Shown one piece after another: positions 1-6,257 of a stretch of DNA of 12,699 nucleotides. Every line of letters starts with the position of its first letter. The first letter of the stretch is position 1. The stretch covers positions 1-12,699 of the forward strand of contig JAFLCM010000026.1 in assembly GCA_017303565.1 (NCBI GenBank), written 5' to 3'. Under the pieces are notes generated by a model. It saw only the letters and a program-made list of their open reading frames with translations, ran no database searches and was not told the DNA's origin. The translations under genes and the position numbers were made by a program. This DNA is from Planctomycetota bacterium (GTDB taxonomy: Bacteria; Planctomycetota; Phycisphaerae; Phycisphaerales; UBA1924).

Positions 1-579
1 TACCGCCGCGAGGGCAGCCTCGACGACGGCAAGCCGGGGTGCGTGCGCTACCGGCCCATGGCCCACGGGCTGATCGTCTTTGACCGCCGGACGTGGGAGT
101 TGCGGATCAATGCGGCGACCAAGGGCGAGTGCGCCGCGTACCGCCAGCTCGTCGGCCAGCACATCTTCGGCCGGGCCGACTTCTTCCCGGCCGACCAGGA
201 GCGTTACGACCTCGAGCCGCTCCGGGCCCGCGGCCGGAACAGTCTCGCGTGCAAGCACATCACGGGGCTGGCGTCAGTGCGGCTGGTCGAGCTCACGATG
301 TACGTCGGCGGCCCGTTCCACCGGCGGAAGGTCGAGAAGGCTGACGATGTGCTGCTGGCGCTCGAGCACGCCCGCGAGTCGATTCCCGAGGACGCGCTGC
401 TCAGCGCCGCCACGTTCGAGGTGCGATTCACCGACGGCCGCAAGCCCAGGCCGGTCACGATCCGGCACGGCAACCGCGCGACGTACACCCGCGACACCGA
501 TGCCGACCTGATCGAGGCGTTCCTGCGCGGTGGGGGCTTTGTAAAGGGAGGCGGCCATGCGCTTGTGGCAGTCGCTTGA
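1..579 (+). CDS. Hypothetical protein, C-terminal part (5' end outside window)
   Basis: The frame is open from the first base, so the gene probably begins upstream; the first in-window start is a GTG at 43 with no convincing ribosome binding site. About 192 residues are visible. I do not recognise the family. The visible part is soluble, with no signal peptide or membrane segment. It is rich in short beta-like stretches (for example HGLIVFD and VRLVELTMYV) and ends with a helix-like DADLIEAFLRGGGF. A short stretch near residue 140, VRFTDGRKPRPVTI, resembles VRIRFTDAHTVSVSV in the next gene, which hints that the two proteins share a small fold. It overlaps the next gene by 23 nt, so the two are translationally coupled and likely act together. 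That this is a real gene is well supported by the open frame and the coupling; its function is unknown. Confidence 0.6.
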   Translation, partial: YRREGSLDDGKPGCVRYRPMAHGLIVFDRRTWELRINAATKGECAAYRQLVGQHIFGRADFFPADQERYDLEPLRARGRNSLACKHITGLASVRLVELTMYVGGPFHRRKVEKADDVLLALEHARESIPEDALLSAATFEVRFTDGRKPRPVTIRHGNRATYTRDTDADLIEAFLRGGGFVKGGGHALVAVA

Positions 580-1582
580 GCGGGTGCAGGGCTGGGCCGG
601 CGTGCGCTCGGTCTGGCGCGAGCACATGGGAGACGAGCTTCAGTTCCTCCAGCCGCTGCTGCGGCCGATGGAGGAGCTGGCCATGTCCGTGCCGTGGCCG
701 GGCACGATCGAGGGGCGGAAGGTGGTGGTCCACGACGAGGACGACATCGTCGCGGTCGATCCCGAGACGTGCGAGTCCGCACCGATCCGGCGCGAGGACA
801 TCGTGCTGTGGCAGCTCGACGCCGACACGCTCTTCCGGGGCGTGGCGATGGCGCTGGGGCTAACGGGAACGCCATCCTCGGTCGGGATGGGCAACCGCCT
901 GTGGTGGCTGGGTGATTACGTGCCGGTGGAGGGCGAGCGGTTCCCGGTTTACCTGGCGACGACCAGGGATGCTCAGTCGCTGCTGCGCAGCGCCGGCCAC
1001 ATCTCGGCGCTCTCCCAGCGGCCGTTCGTCCTCGTCACGCCCACGCTGGCCGGCGCGAGCGAAGAACTCAACCGTGTTGTCGAGGGGCGGTCATCGGCTT
1101 GGATCACGCTCGCCGAATCGCTCACGTGGCAGGGCGAGGGCGTGTTCGAGCCCAAGCCATCGCTCGAACAATCGATGGCCACCTTCGCGGGTCGCCACAT
1201 CAAGGTTGCTGCTGCGCGGTCCGACACACCGAGGTTCGCCACGCCCGCGGGGGCGCGATGGTCCGATGTGCGGATCCGATTCACTGATGCACACACGGTG
1301 TCCGTGAGCGTCAAGACTCAGACCGGGGTCTTTGACTTCGCCTCGATGGGTATGGGCGTGGCCAGAACCCGCAAGCCTGACGTCCAGTGGGCGTTGCTCT
1401 ACGCGTTCGCCAAGGGCCGGGGAACCCTGGACTGGCGGAGCCCGGAGGCGTCTCCGAAGAACCAGAAGCGCCGCGAGCGGCTCGCCGAGAGGCTTCAGGC
1501 GTTCTTCGGCATCGCCGGCGACCCGATCCGGATCGAAGGCAACGGCTGGGCGACGCTGTTCCACGCCGAGACCGACCACTGA
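557..1582 (+). CDS. Hypothetical protein, possible C-terminal winged helix
   Basis: A 341-residue soluble protein of unknown family. The ATG at 557 is preceded by an excellent ribosome binding site, GGGAGG at 546-551 with 5 nt spacing. It starts inside the 3' end of the previous gene, so expression is coupled to it. Residues 1-220 form an undefined mixed alpha/beta region. Around residues 233-255 lies VRIRFTDAHTVSVSV followed by VFDFASMGMG. The C-terminus (about 270-335) has a helical segment, a basic linker (KNQKRRERL) and then FFGIAGDPIRIEGNGWATLF, which looks like the recognition helix plus beta-wing of a winged-helix domain. A DNA-binding or regulatory role is therefore possible but not shown. 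No catalytic motif was found. Downstream lies the structured region before the sigma-like gene. Confidence 0.65.
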   Translation: MRLWQSLERVQGWAGVRSVWREHMGDELQFLQPLLRPMEELAMSVPWPGTIEGRKVVVHDEDDIVAVDPETCESAPIRREDIVLWQLDADTLFRGVAMALGLTGTPSSVGMGNRLWWLGDYVPVEGERFPVYLATTRDAQSLLRSAGHISALSQRPFVLVTPTLAGASEELNRVVEGRSSAWITLAESLTWQGEGVFEPKPSLEQSMATFAGRHIKVAAARSDTPRFATPAGARWSDVRIRFTDAHTVSVSVKTQTGVFDFASMGMGVARTRKPDVQWALLYAFAKGRGTLDWRSPEASPKNQKRRERLAERLQAFFGIAGDPIRIEGNGWATLFHAETDH

Positions 1583-1585
1583 CGC

Positions 1586-1601
1586 CATCGACATGTCGAT
1601 G
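1586..1601. promoter_or_regulatory. 16-bp perfect palindrome, candidate operator
   Basis: CATCGACATGTCGATG is identical to its reverse complement. It begins four bases after the stop codon of the preceding gene. A related sequence, GCCATCGACAAGTCG, recurs at 1714-1728 in the same gap and differs from 1584-1598 by a single central base. Two related sites in one intergenic region fit a dimeric regulator binding site. No promoter was identified next to it, so the operator role is inference. Confidence 0.4.
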
Positions 1602-1604
1602 ACG

Positions 1605-1771
1605 CCGGGGCGGTTTTCTCAAGATTCTTTCCGCTGCCCACGAACGCGTAACCCGCTGATCCTCAGCGGGTTGCTTCGGCTTGTAGCGGAGCCAGCGACC
1701 TGAATCTCCCGTCGCCATCGACAAGTCGCCAGTCGGGGACGACAGGCCCGCATCCCACGAAACCGCCCCGG
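1605..1771. repeat. 12-bp inverted repeat bracketing the intergenic hairpin
   Basis: The arm CCGGGGCGGTTT at 1605-1616 is matched by its exact reverse complement AAACCGCCCCGG at 1760-1771. Between the arms lie the 10-bp hairpin at 1650-1672 and the half copy of the palindrome at 1714-1728. If transcribed, this would fold as a branched RNA of about 167 nt closed by a 12-bp stem. It may equally be two separate protein sites. Confidence 0.45.
1650..1672 (+). terminator. Hairpin, possible terminator of upstream gene pair
   Basis: AACCCGCTGA at 1650-1659 pairs perfectly with TCAGCGGGTT at 1663-1672 across a three-base TCC loop. It lies 68 nt after the stop codon at 1582, a reasonable place for a transcription terminator. 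The downstream T-tract is weak (TTGCTTC), so intrinsic termination would be partial. Because the stem has A residues on its left and T residues on its right, it could work in the plus direction. Confidence 0.4.
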
Positions 1772-1804
1772 TGAGCTCAACGCCGGACCTGTCGCTCCCC
1801 GGGG

Positions 1805-1826
1805 CCTTCTGGCCATGCCAGGAAGG
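1805..1826 (+). promoter_or_regulatory. Hairpin covering the ribosome binding site of the sigma-like gene
   Basis: CCTTCTGGC at 1805-1813 pairs with GCCAG and AAGG at 1817-1826 across a CAT loop, with one bulged G at 1822. The 3' arm contains the ribosome binding site AGGAAGG (1820-1826), 8 nt before the ATG at 1835. Folding would hide the site, which could make translation of the sigma-like factor conditional. Pairing is seen in the sequence; regulation is inference. Confidence 0.4.
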
Positions 1827-1834
1827 TCCGGCCC

Positions 1835-2356
1835 ATGTCCACCCGCGCCATCGATCCATCCACTCTCACGTTCGCCAAGACGCTCGTTCGCATCAAGGCC
1901 AAGCAACTCCTCCGCGTCATCCGCGACGCCGCGACCGGCAGCCAGCAGGACCTGGAGCAGGATCTCTTGCTGGAGGTGGTCGTCCGCTGGCCCGGCTTTG
2001 ATCCCAATCGCGGCAGCGCTGAGGCGTTCGTCGAGAGCGTCGTCCGCGCCAAGCTCTGCAAGATGCTCCGCGATGCCAAGCGGGCAAAGCGGGTTCCGGG
2101 CCCGACCGTCAGCGCCGACGGCAGCGATGCGATCGATCCCGCCGACGATCTCCGCGTTCTGTGCATCCGCTTGGATGTCGAGACCGTCATCGGAACGCTC
2201 GACGCCGTGAAGCGCAGCGTGTGCGATCAGCTGCTCCGCGAGTCGGTGACCGAGGCCGCGCGCCAGCTTCGCACGCCGCGATCCACACTGGAGTACGCGG
2301 TGAACAGCGTCCGCGATCGCTTCGAGAAATCAGATGTTGATCAGTATTTCTCGTGA
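1835..2356 (+). CDS. Sigma-70-family (ECF-like) RNA polymerase sigma factor
   Basis: A 173-residue protein with the two-domain layout of small sigma factors, which bind core RNA polymerase and recognise promoters. Residues 12-86 resemble region 2: helices ending in FDPNRGSAEAFVESVV (55-70) and then a basic LCKMLRDAKRAKR, close to the FDPxRG...F pattern of ECF factors. Residues 113-163 resemble region 4, with a helix-turn-helix in VTEAARQLRTPRSTLEYAV. A variable acidic linker separates them. The length fits the ECF class (about 160-200). The ATG at 1835 follows AGGAAGG (1820-1826), which lies in a hairpin. It stands first in the gene run, so it may set the timing of the module. It could instead be a sigma-derived DNA-binding regulator that no longer binds polymerase. 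Confidence 0.7.
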   Translation: MSTRAIDPSTLTFAKTLVRIKAKQLLRVIRDAATGSQQDLEQDLLLEVVVRWPGFDPNRGSAEAFVESVVRAKLCKMLRDAKRAKRVPGPTVSADGSDAIDPADDLRVLCIRLDVETVIGTLDAVKRSVCDQLLRESVTEAARQLRTPRSTLEYAVNSVRDRFEKSDVDQYFS

Positions 2357-2376
2357 ACACGCCCCGCGACGGGTTA

Positions 2377-2395
2377 GGTGCTCTATGGCAGCACC
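2377..2395 (+). other. Short hairpin between sigma-like gene and next gene
   Basis: GGTGCT at 2377-2382 pairs with AGCACC at 2390-2395 across a 7-nt loop, followed by GCGTTTCTT. It lies between the stop of the sigma-like gene and the next start, where a weak attenuator or processing site could sit. Stems of this size are common by chance. Confidence 0.25.
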
Positions 2396-2423
2396 GCGTT
2401 TCTTGCCGCCCTCGGAGATCACC

Positions 2424-2756
2424 ATGAACCCCACTCCCCGGACTGTCTACCGCTTCGAGTTCGTGCACCGCGTCGACATCGACGAAGTCGAGCAGACCCT
2501 CGCTCTGTCCATTCTGGCCGTCGGGTGCCTGCAGGGCGAGGCAGCTGTTCGCCTGGACGCGGGCTACGCCATCGACCGCGACCGCCGCGTGATCGTCGTC
2601 GACGGCGACACGGAGACAGGACGCGCCGTGACGCGCGTGTTCACGGGCTTCTGCATCCATGAGTTCGGCGACGACGCCTTCAGCGTCCGCCGACCCGGCG
2701 ACAAGAACCCGCGCGGCGGCGCTGCCGCCCAAGTGTCCGCGAGCGCCGTCGCGTGA
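2424..2756 (+). CDS. Conserved hypothetical phage protein
   Basis: A 110-residue protein of unknown function. The frame is open from 2334, but the ATG at 2424 is preferred because GGAG at 2414-2417 sits 6 nt upstream and because the extension (2334-2423) overlaps the preceding gene and has no conserved look. The body alternates strands and helices (YRFEFVHRVDIDEVEQTLAL, then RVIVVDGDTETGRAVTRVF and FTGFCIHEFGDDAFSV), a compact alpha/beta fold, with an alanine-rich loose tail after about residue 95. I recall similar short proteins beside phage ATPase and recombination genes, but no function is known. Its stop overlaps a GTG at 2753, though I place the next start further on. Confidence 0.6.
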   Translation: MNPTPRTVYRFEFVHRVDIDEVEQTLALSILAVGCLQGEAAVRLDAGYAIDRDRRVIVVDGDTETGRAVTRVFTGFCIHEFGDDAFSVRRPGDKNPRGGAAAQVSASAVA

Positions 2757-2854
2757 GCGGCCCCATCCCCCTCGTCCGCCTCGGCCAGGGCGCGTTCACC
2801 CGCGACATCTGGCCCCACGACCTCGATTCCTCACTTCCGAAGCACGGAGCTCCC

Positions 2855-3679
2855 ATGCCCACGACCTCATCCGCAACGCCCCACACCCTCATGAACCAGA
2901 TCAGCAAGGGGCGCAAGGCCCGCCCCCGCCGCGTGATGCTGTACGGCACGCACGGCATCGGCAAGAGCACCTTCGGCGCAATGGCCGAGAAGCCGATCTT
3001 CGTTCCCACCGAAGACGGCCTGGCCGACATCGACTGCGAGTCGTTCCCGCTCGCCCGTAGCCTCGGCGAAGTCATGGCGGCGCTCGAATCGCTGTACTCG
3101 GGCGACCACGACTACCGCACCGTCGTCATCGACAGCCTTGACTGGCTCGAGCGCCTGATCTGGGGCGAGGTCTGCGCCGACGAGAGCGTCGAGAATATCG
3201 AGAAGATCGGGTATGCGAAGGGATTTGCCTTCGCGGTCGACAAGTGGCGTGCGGTGCTGGGTGCGCTCGATGCGCTCCGCAGCGATCGCGGCATGACTGT
3301 GGTGCTGATTGCCCACGCCAAGATCGAGAAGTTCGAGAACCCCGAGACTGTGCCGTACGACCGCTACTCGCCGCGACTGCACAAGCTCGCGTCCGCGCTT
3401 GTGCAGGAGTGGGCCGACGAGGTGCTCTTCGCCACGTACAAGGTCCACACCGTCAAGGTGGACGAGGGATTCAACAAGGCCAAACACAACGGCGTCTCCA
3501 CCGGCGAGCGGATCATCCGCACCGTCGAGCGGCCGGCGCACGTCGCCAAGAACCGCCTGGGTCTGCCGGAAGAAATCCCGCTCGACTACCGCGTCTACGG
3601 CGCGTTTGCCCGGGGCGAGAACCCGTTCGCCGAGGCGTCTGCATCTGCCCCCACCTCCGACACCGCCGGCGCGGCCTGA
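2855..3679 (+). CDS. Phage AAA/RecA-fold ATPase, Sak4-like (AAA_24)
   Basis: A 274-residue nucleotide-binding protein of the phage AAA_24/Sak4 type, a RecA-like core that helps single-strand annealing during phage recombination. Walker A is GTHGIGKST (31-39), Walker B is TVVIDSLDWLE (89-99) and VVLIAHAKIEKF (149-160) supplies the next beta strand with its sensor-like polar residues. The C-terminus (about 250-274) is an Ala/Ser/Thr-rich disordered tail. Start choice: the ATG at 2855 has GGAG at 2846-2849. A GTG at 2753 would overlap the previous stop as GTGA but lacks a binding site and adds 34 residues unlike the family. The next gene is DUF669, the usual partner in phage genomes, followed by RusA, so this is a recombination cassette. 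The ATPase class is secure; the annealase-helper role is inferred from family and context. Confidence 0.8.
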   Translation: MPTTSSATPHTLMNQISKGRKARPRRVMLYGTHGIGKSTFGAMAEKPIFVPTEDGLADIDCESFPLARSLGEVMAALESLYSGDHDYRTVVIDSLDWLERLIWGEVCADESVENIEKIGYAKGFAFAVDKWRAVLGALDALRSDRGMTVVLIAHAKIEKFENPETVPYDRYSPRLHKLASALVQEWADEVLFATYKVHTVKVDEGFNKAKHNGVSTGERIIRTVERPAHVAKNRLGLPEEIPLDYRVYGAFARGENPFAEASASAPTSDTAGAA

Positions 3680-3738
3680 GCGCCGTTGCCGTCGTCCACC
3701 CCTCATTCGCCCATCACCAATCGCAAAGGAACTGACTC

Positions 3739-4209
3739 ATGGCCACGCTGAACAACTTTGATGCCAACCAGGTTGATCCGTCCGTCGCGCTCGATCCGCT
3801 CCCCGCGGGCAAGTACCTCGCCGTCATCTCCGAGTCGGAGCTCAAGCCGACCAAGACCGGCGTCGGCAAGTACCTGCAGCTGACCTTCCAGGTCATCGAC
3901 GGCGAGTTCAAGGGCCGCTTGGTCTGGGCCCGGCTCAACCTCGAGAACAAGAGCGAGATGACCGTCAAGATCGCTCGCGGCGAGCTCTCAGCCATCTGCC
4001 GCGCCATCGGCGTCATGCAGCCCAAGGACTCGGTCGAGCTCCACAACGTGCCGCTGGAGATCAACGTCGGGCTGAAGAAGCGCGACGACAACGGCGAGTT
4101 CACCAACGTCATCAAGGGCTACGCCAAGAAGAGCGGGAGCGGGTCGTCGGTGAGCGGCCGGGCTCCCGCCGGCGTCGGGCCGGGAGGAACGCCGCCCTGG
4201 AAGCGCTAA
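3739..4209 (+). CDS. DUF669 family protein, phage recombination/ssDNA-associated
   Basis: A 156-residue DUF669 protein. Members sit beside Sak4-type ATPases in phage genomes and are thought to act on single-stranded DNA, perhaps as SSB-like proteins; the biochemical role is not settled. Family traits include the N-terminal FDANQVDPS, the core PAGKYLAVISESELKPTKTG, a GKYLQLTFQVIDGEFKGR strand pair (about 43-60) and a basic GLKKRDDNGEF segment near 112. The C-terminus is a Gly/Ser-rich linker ending in PPWKR. It lacks the acidic tip typical of bacterial SSB; a tip of that kind instead ends the helicase of this operon. The ATG at 3739 has AAAGGA at 3725-3730. A 59-bp gap separates it from the ATPase gene. 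Confidence 0.8.
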   Translation: MATLNNFDANQVDPSVALDPLPAGKYLAVISESELKPTKTGVGKYLQLTFQVIDGEFKGRLVWARLNLENKSEMTVKIARGELSAICRAIGVMQPKDSVELHNVPLEINVGLKKRDDNGEFTNVIKGYAKKSGSGSSVSGRAPAGVGPGGTPPWKR

Positions 4210-4259
4210 GCCACCCAAGCCCACATGGTCGTGTCCTCGAGCTCCCGTACCCGCCCAGC

Positions 4260-4613
4260 GTGAACCACATCTGGCGGCGGATGGGCTCCAGGACCGTGCT
4301 GAGCCGCGAAGGGCGGCGCTACCGCGCGCGCGTGTGCGCCGCCCTCGCGGCGATGGCGGGTGGGCGGGTGGTGCGGATGAACGGGCGGCTGGAGGTGCGT
4401 GTCACCGTCTGCCCGCCCGACCACCGCCGCCGCGACCTGGACAACGTGCAGAAGGCCCTGCTGGATGCGCTGGCCAAGGGCGGGGCGTACCGCGACGACT
4501 CGCAGATCGACCGACTGGTGGTGGAACGCGGACCGGTGATGCCAGGTGGAAAGGTGCTGGTTGTGATCGAGCCCATCGCTCGCCAGGGATCGGAGACCGA
4601 GCATGAGCATTGA
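4260..4613 (+). CDS. rusA: RusA-type Holliday junction resolvase (5' end probably frameshifted)
   Basis: RusA is a dimeric, metal-dependent nuclease that cleaves Holliday junctions. Counting from the GTG at 4260, the catalytic residues D59, D61, K65 and D80 lie in RRRDLDNVQKALLDAL and YRDDSQ, with the same spacing as D70, D72, K76 and D91 of E. coli RusA. The GTG is the first canonical start in this frame but is probably not the true N-terminus. The sequence just upstream reads VLELPYPPS in the same frame, which is the conserved first strand of RusA, and D59 falls about 11 positions short of D70. No ATG, GTG or TTG precedes it in frame. An ATG at 4225 in another frame would give a full-length protein after adding one base. 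An alternative is a CTG at 4197 with GGGAGGA at 4182-4188. It overlaps the next gene by 11 nt. Confidence 0.8.
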   Translation: MNHIWRRMGSRTVLSREGRRYRARVCAALAAMAGGRVVRMNGRLEVRVTVCPPDHRRRDLDNVQKALLDALAKGGAYRDDSQIDRLVVERGPVMPGGKVLVVIEPIARQGSETEHEH

Positions 4614-5361
4614 AGAACTGAGCCTTACGAACCTCAAGATCAACGGCGGCACGCAGCCGCGGCAGGCGATCTCTGACGAGACGGTTCTCGAGTACGCCGA
4701 GGCCTTGCGCGACGGCGCGGTCTTCCCGCCCGTGGTGGTGGTCCGCGACGGCGCAAATCTGTGGCTGGTCGACGGCTTCCACCGGTTCCACGCCCACCGG
4801 AGCTGCGGGCGGGAGACGATCGCCGCCGATGTGCGCGAGGGCACGCTGCGCGACGCCGTGTTGCACTCGCTTTCGGCCAACGTCGCACACGGCCTGCGCC
4901 GGACCAACGCCGACAAGCGCAAAGCCGTGCTGACCATGCTCACGAACAAGCTGGTCGCGACGGACGACCGCGGGAACCCGTGGTCCAATCGAGAAGTCGC
5001 GCGGAGGTGCAGTGTCAGTCTTGATCTCGTGAACCGCGTTCGAGACTCACTGAACGAATCGCTCAGTGAGCCAATGCAGACCGAACGTGCGTACACCACC
5101 AAGCACGGCACCAAGGCCGTCATGAAGACCCGGAACATCGGCAACCGAACAGCCGTCAGCACTGCTCGCACCCGCGGCGGGCTGGCCCCGACCGCGATGA
5201 CGCCCGTCCGCGGGCACTCCACACCAAGCAAGAAGACGGCCATCGAGCTGCCCCACGACCCGCGGTGGGCGGCCCGCAGCCTGCTGAGCACGTTGGGCGC
5301 GGCGTTCGTCCGCGCCCTGATCCCCGAACTCACCCAATGCCTTGAAGGAGACGCCGAATGA
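4603..5361 (+). CDS. ParB-fold N-terminal domain protein with HTH
   Basis: A 252-residue protein. Residues 8-95 form a ParB/sulfiredoxin-type domain with QPR (18-20), a VVVVRDGANLWLVDGFHR core and the phosphate-binding DGFHR motif (57-61). Residues 104-150 are helical, with a helix-turn-helix around WSNREVARRCSVSLDLVNRV (127-146). The remaining 100 residues are basic and low in structure, probably a flexible DNA-contacting tail. This matches the front half of ParB partition proteins, and many phages carry such proteins as regulators or nucleotide-using accessory proteins. There is no ParA gene nearby, so classic partition is doubtful. The ATG at 4603 has GGAG at 4592-4595 and overlaps the end of RusA by 11 nt. 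The next gene begins as ATGA over its stop. Confidence 0.75.
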   Translation: MSIEELSLTNLKINGGTQPRQAISDETVLEYAEALRDGAVFPPVVVVRDGANLWLVDGFHRFHAHRSCGRETIAADVREGTLRDAVLHSLSANVAHGLRRTNADKRKAVLTMLTNKLVATDDRGNPWSNREVARRCSVSLDLVNRVRDSLNESLSEPMQTERAYTTKHGTKAVMKTRNIGNRTAVSTARTRGGLAPTAMTPVRGHSTPSKKTAIELPHDPRWAARSLLSTLGAAFVRALIPELTQCLEGDAE

Positions 5362-6257
5362 CCACGATGACCCCGCGATTCACCCTCAACGGTACCGCCG
5401 CCGCCGACACCGCTGTCGAGCGGGCCCGGCGCGCCTCACGCAACGCCACGCTTCCCCCTTCCGGCCCCGGGCCGACGGTCACCCGCGTGCTGGTGACCCC
5501 CGCGATGGCGATGGACTGGCTCGACAACGCCAACACCAGCAACCGCAAGGTCAGCGACGCGCACGTCCAGCGCCTCGCCCGCGACATGACCAGCGGCGAG
5601 TGGAAGCTGACGCACGAGGGCATCGCCTTCGACCCCAGCGGCATCCTGCTCGACGGCCAGCATCGGCTCTGGGCGGTGGTGATGTCCGAGACGCCCGTCG
5701 AGATGCACGTGTGGCGCAACGTCACCCGCGAGGCGCTGATGGCGATTGACTGCGGGAAGCCCCGCACGCTCTGCGACGTCCTTCGCCTCAGCGGTGGGCA
5801 CGGAGATGTGGGCACGACGGATATGGCCGTGCTCCGCGCGATGCTCGGCGGACTCGCCGGGCCCGTCGCCCTCACGTCCTCCCAGGCGGCCGACGAGCTG
5901 GGAAAGCACGCCGCCGCGGTCAAGTTCGCGGTCGAGGTGCTGCCGCGCGTGCGCGCGATTGCGTCCGCCTCGACCCGGGCCGTCATCGGACGGGCGTACT
6001 ACTCGTGCGATCACGACCGGCTCCGCGACTTTGCGCGGATGCTCGGCACGGGCGTGGTGCCCGAGGGCGGGTCCGTGGCCGTGGTGCTGCTCCGCCAGTT
6101 CCTGTGCGAGAAGGCGGGCCACTCGCGGCAGGCCGGGCACGAGCGGTACACCAAGACGCAGCGGGCCCTCGTCGCGTTCCTCAAGGGTGAGCCGATCTCC
6201 CGGCTGTACGCGGCGACCCAAGAGCACTTCCCCCTGCCCGAGGAGGTGGCGCGCTGA
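5358..6257 (+). CDS. ParB-like DGQHR-motif protein
   Basis: A 299-residue protein. After a loose N-terminal region of 40 residues, residues 42-120 match a divergent ParB-like fold. They run through NRKVSDAHVQRLARDMTSGEW and then IAFDPSGILLDGQHRLWAVV. The DGQHRL motif (99-104) corresponds to the nucleotide-binding loop of ParB. Residues 130-299 are mainly helical with no motif I can name. The DGQHR form is common in phage and plasmid proteins of unknown activity. The ATG at 5358 overlaps the previous stop (ATGA) and has AAGGAG ending at 5350. It lies directly before the helicase, so a role linked to replication or regulation is likely but unproven. Confidence 0.7.
   Translation: MTTMTPRFTLNGTAAADTAVERARRASRNATLPPSGPGPTVTRVLVTPAMAMDWLDNANTSNRKVSDAHVQRLARDMTSGEWKLTHEGIAFDPSGILLDGQHRLWAVVMSETPVEMHVWRNVTREALMAIDCGKPRTLCDVLRLSGGHGDVGTTDMAVLRAMLGGLAGPVALTSSQAADELGKHAAAVKFAVEVLPRVRAIASASTRAVIGRAYYSCDHDRLRDFARMLGTGVVPEGGSVAVVLLRQFLCEKAGHSRQAGHERYTKTQRALVAFLKGEPISRLYAATQEHFPLPEEVAR

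Larger units (their letters stand above)
1583..1834. other. Structured intergenic region upstream of sigma-like gene
   Basis: This 252-bp gap carries no convincing gene but is rich in symmetrical DNA. It holds a 16-bp perfect palindrome (1586-1601), a related half copy GCCATCGACAAGTCG (1714-1728), a 12-bp inverted repeat with arms at 1605-1616 and 1760-1771, a 10-bp hairpin (1650-1672) and a hairpin over the next ribosome binding site (1805-1826). No clear -35/-10 promoter could be assigned. It most likely holds the end of the upstream transcript and the control region of the sigma-like gene. Confidence 0.55.

Noticed and set aside
1615..1740. tRNA or attachment-site remnant near the 1650-1672 hairpin
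   Set aside because: The hairpin looked tRNA-like, but no cloverleaf arms, TTCGA loop or integrase gene could be found.
2334..2423. N-terminal extension of the small hypothetical gene from ATG 2334
   Set aside because: It overlaps the end of the sigma-like gene and reads as unstructured sequence; ATG at 2424 has a well-spaced GGAG.
2753..2854. GTG at 2753 overlapping the previous stop as start of the ATPase gene
   Set aside because: No ribosome binding site and a 34-residue extension unlike the family; ATG at 2855 has GGAG. The GTGA junction could still allow some coupling.
5046..5070. 8-bp inverted repeat CTCACTGA/TCAGTGAG inside the ParB-HTH gene
   Set aside because: Stems of this length and spacing are expected several times by chance in a window of this size, and it lies in ordinary coding sequence.
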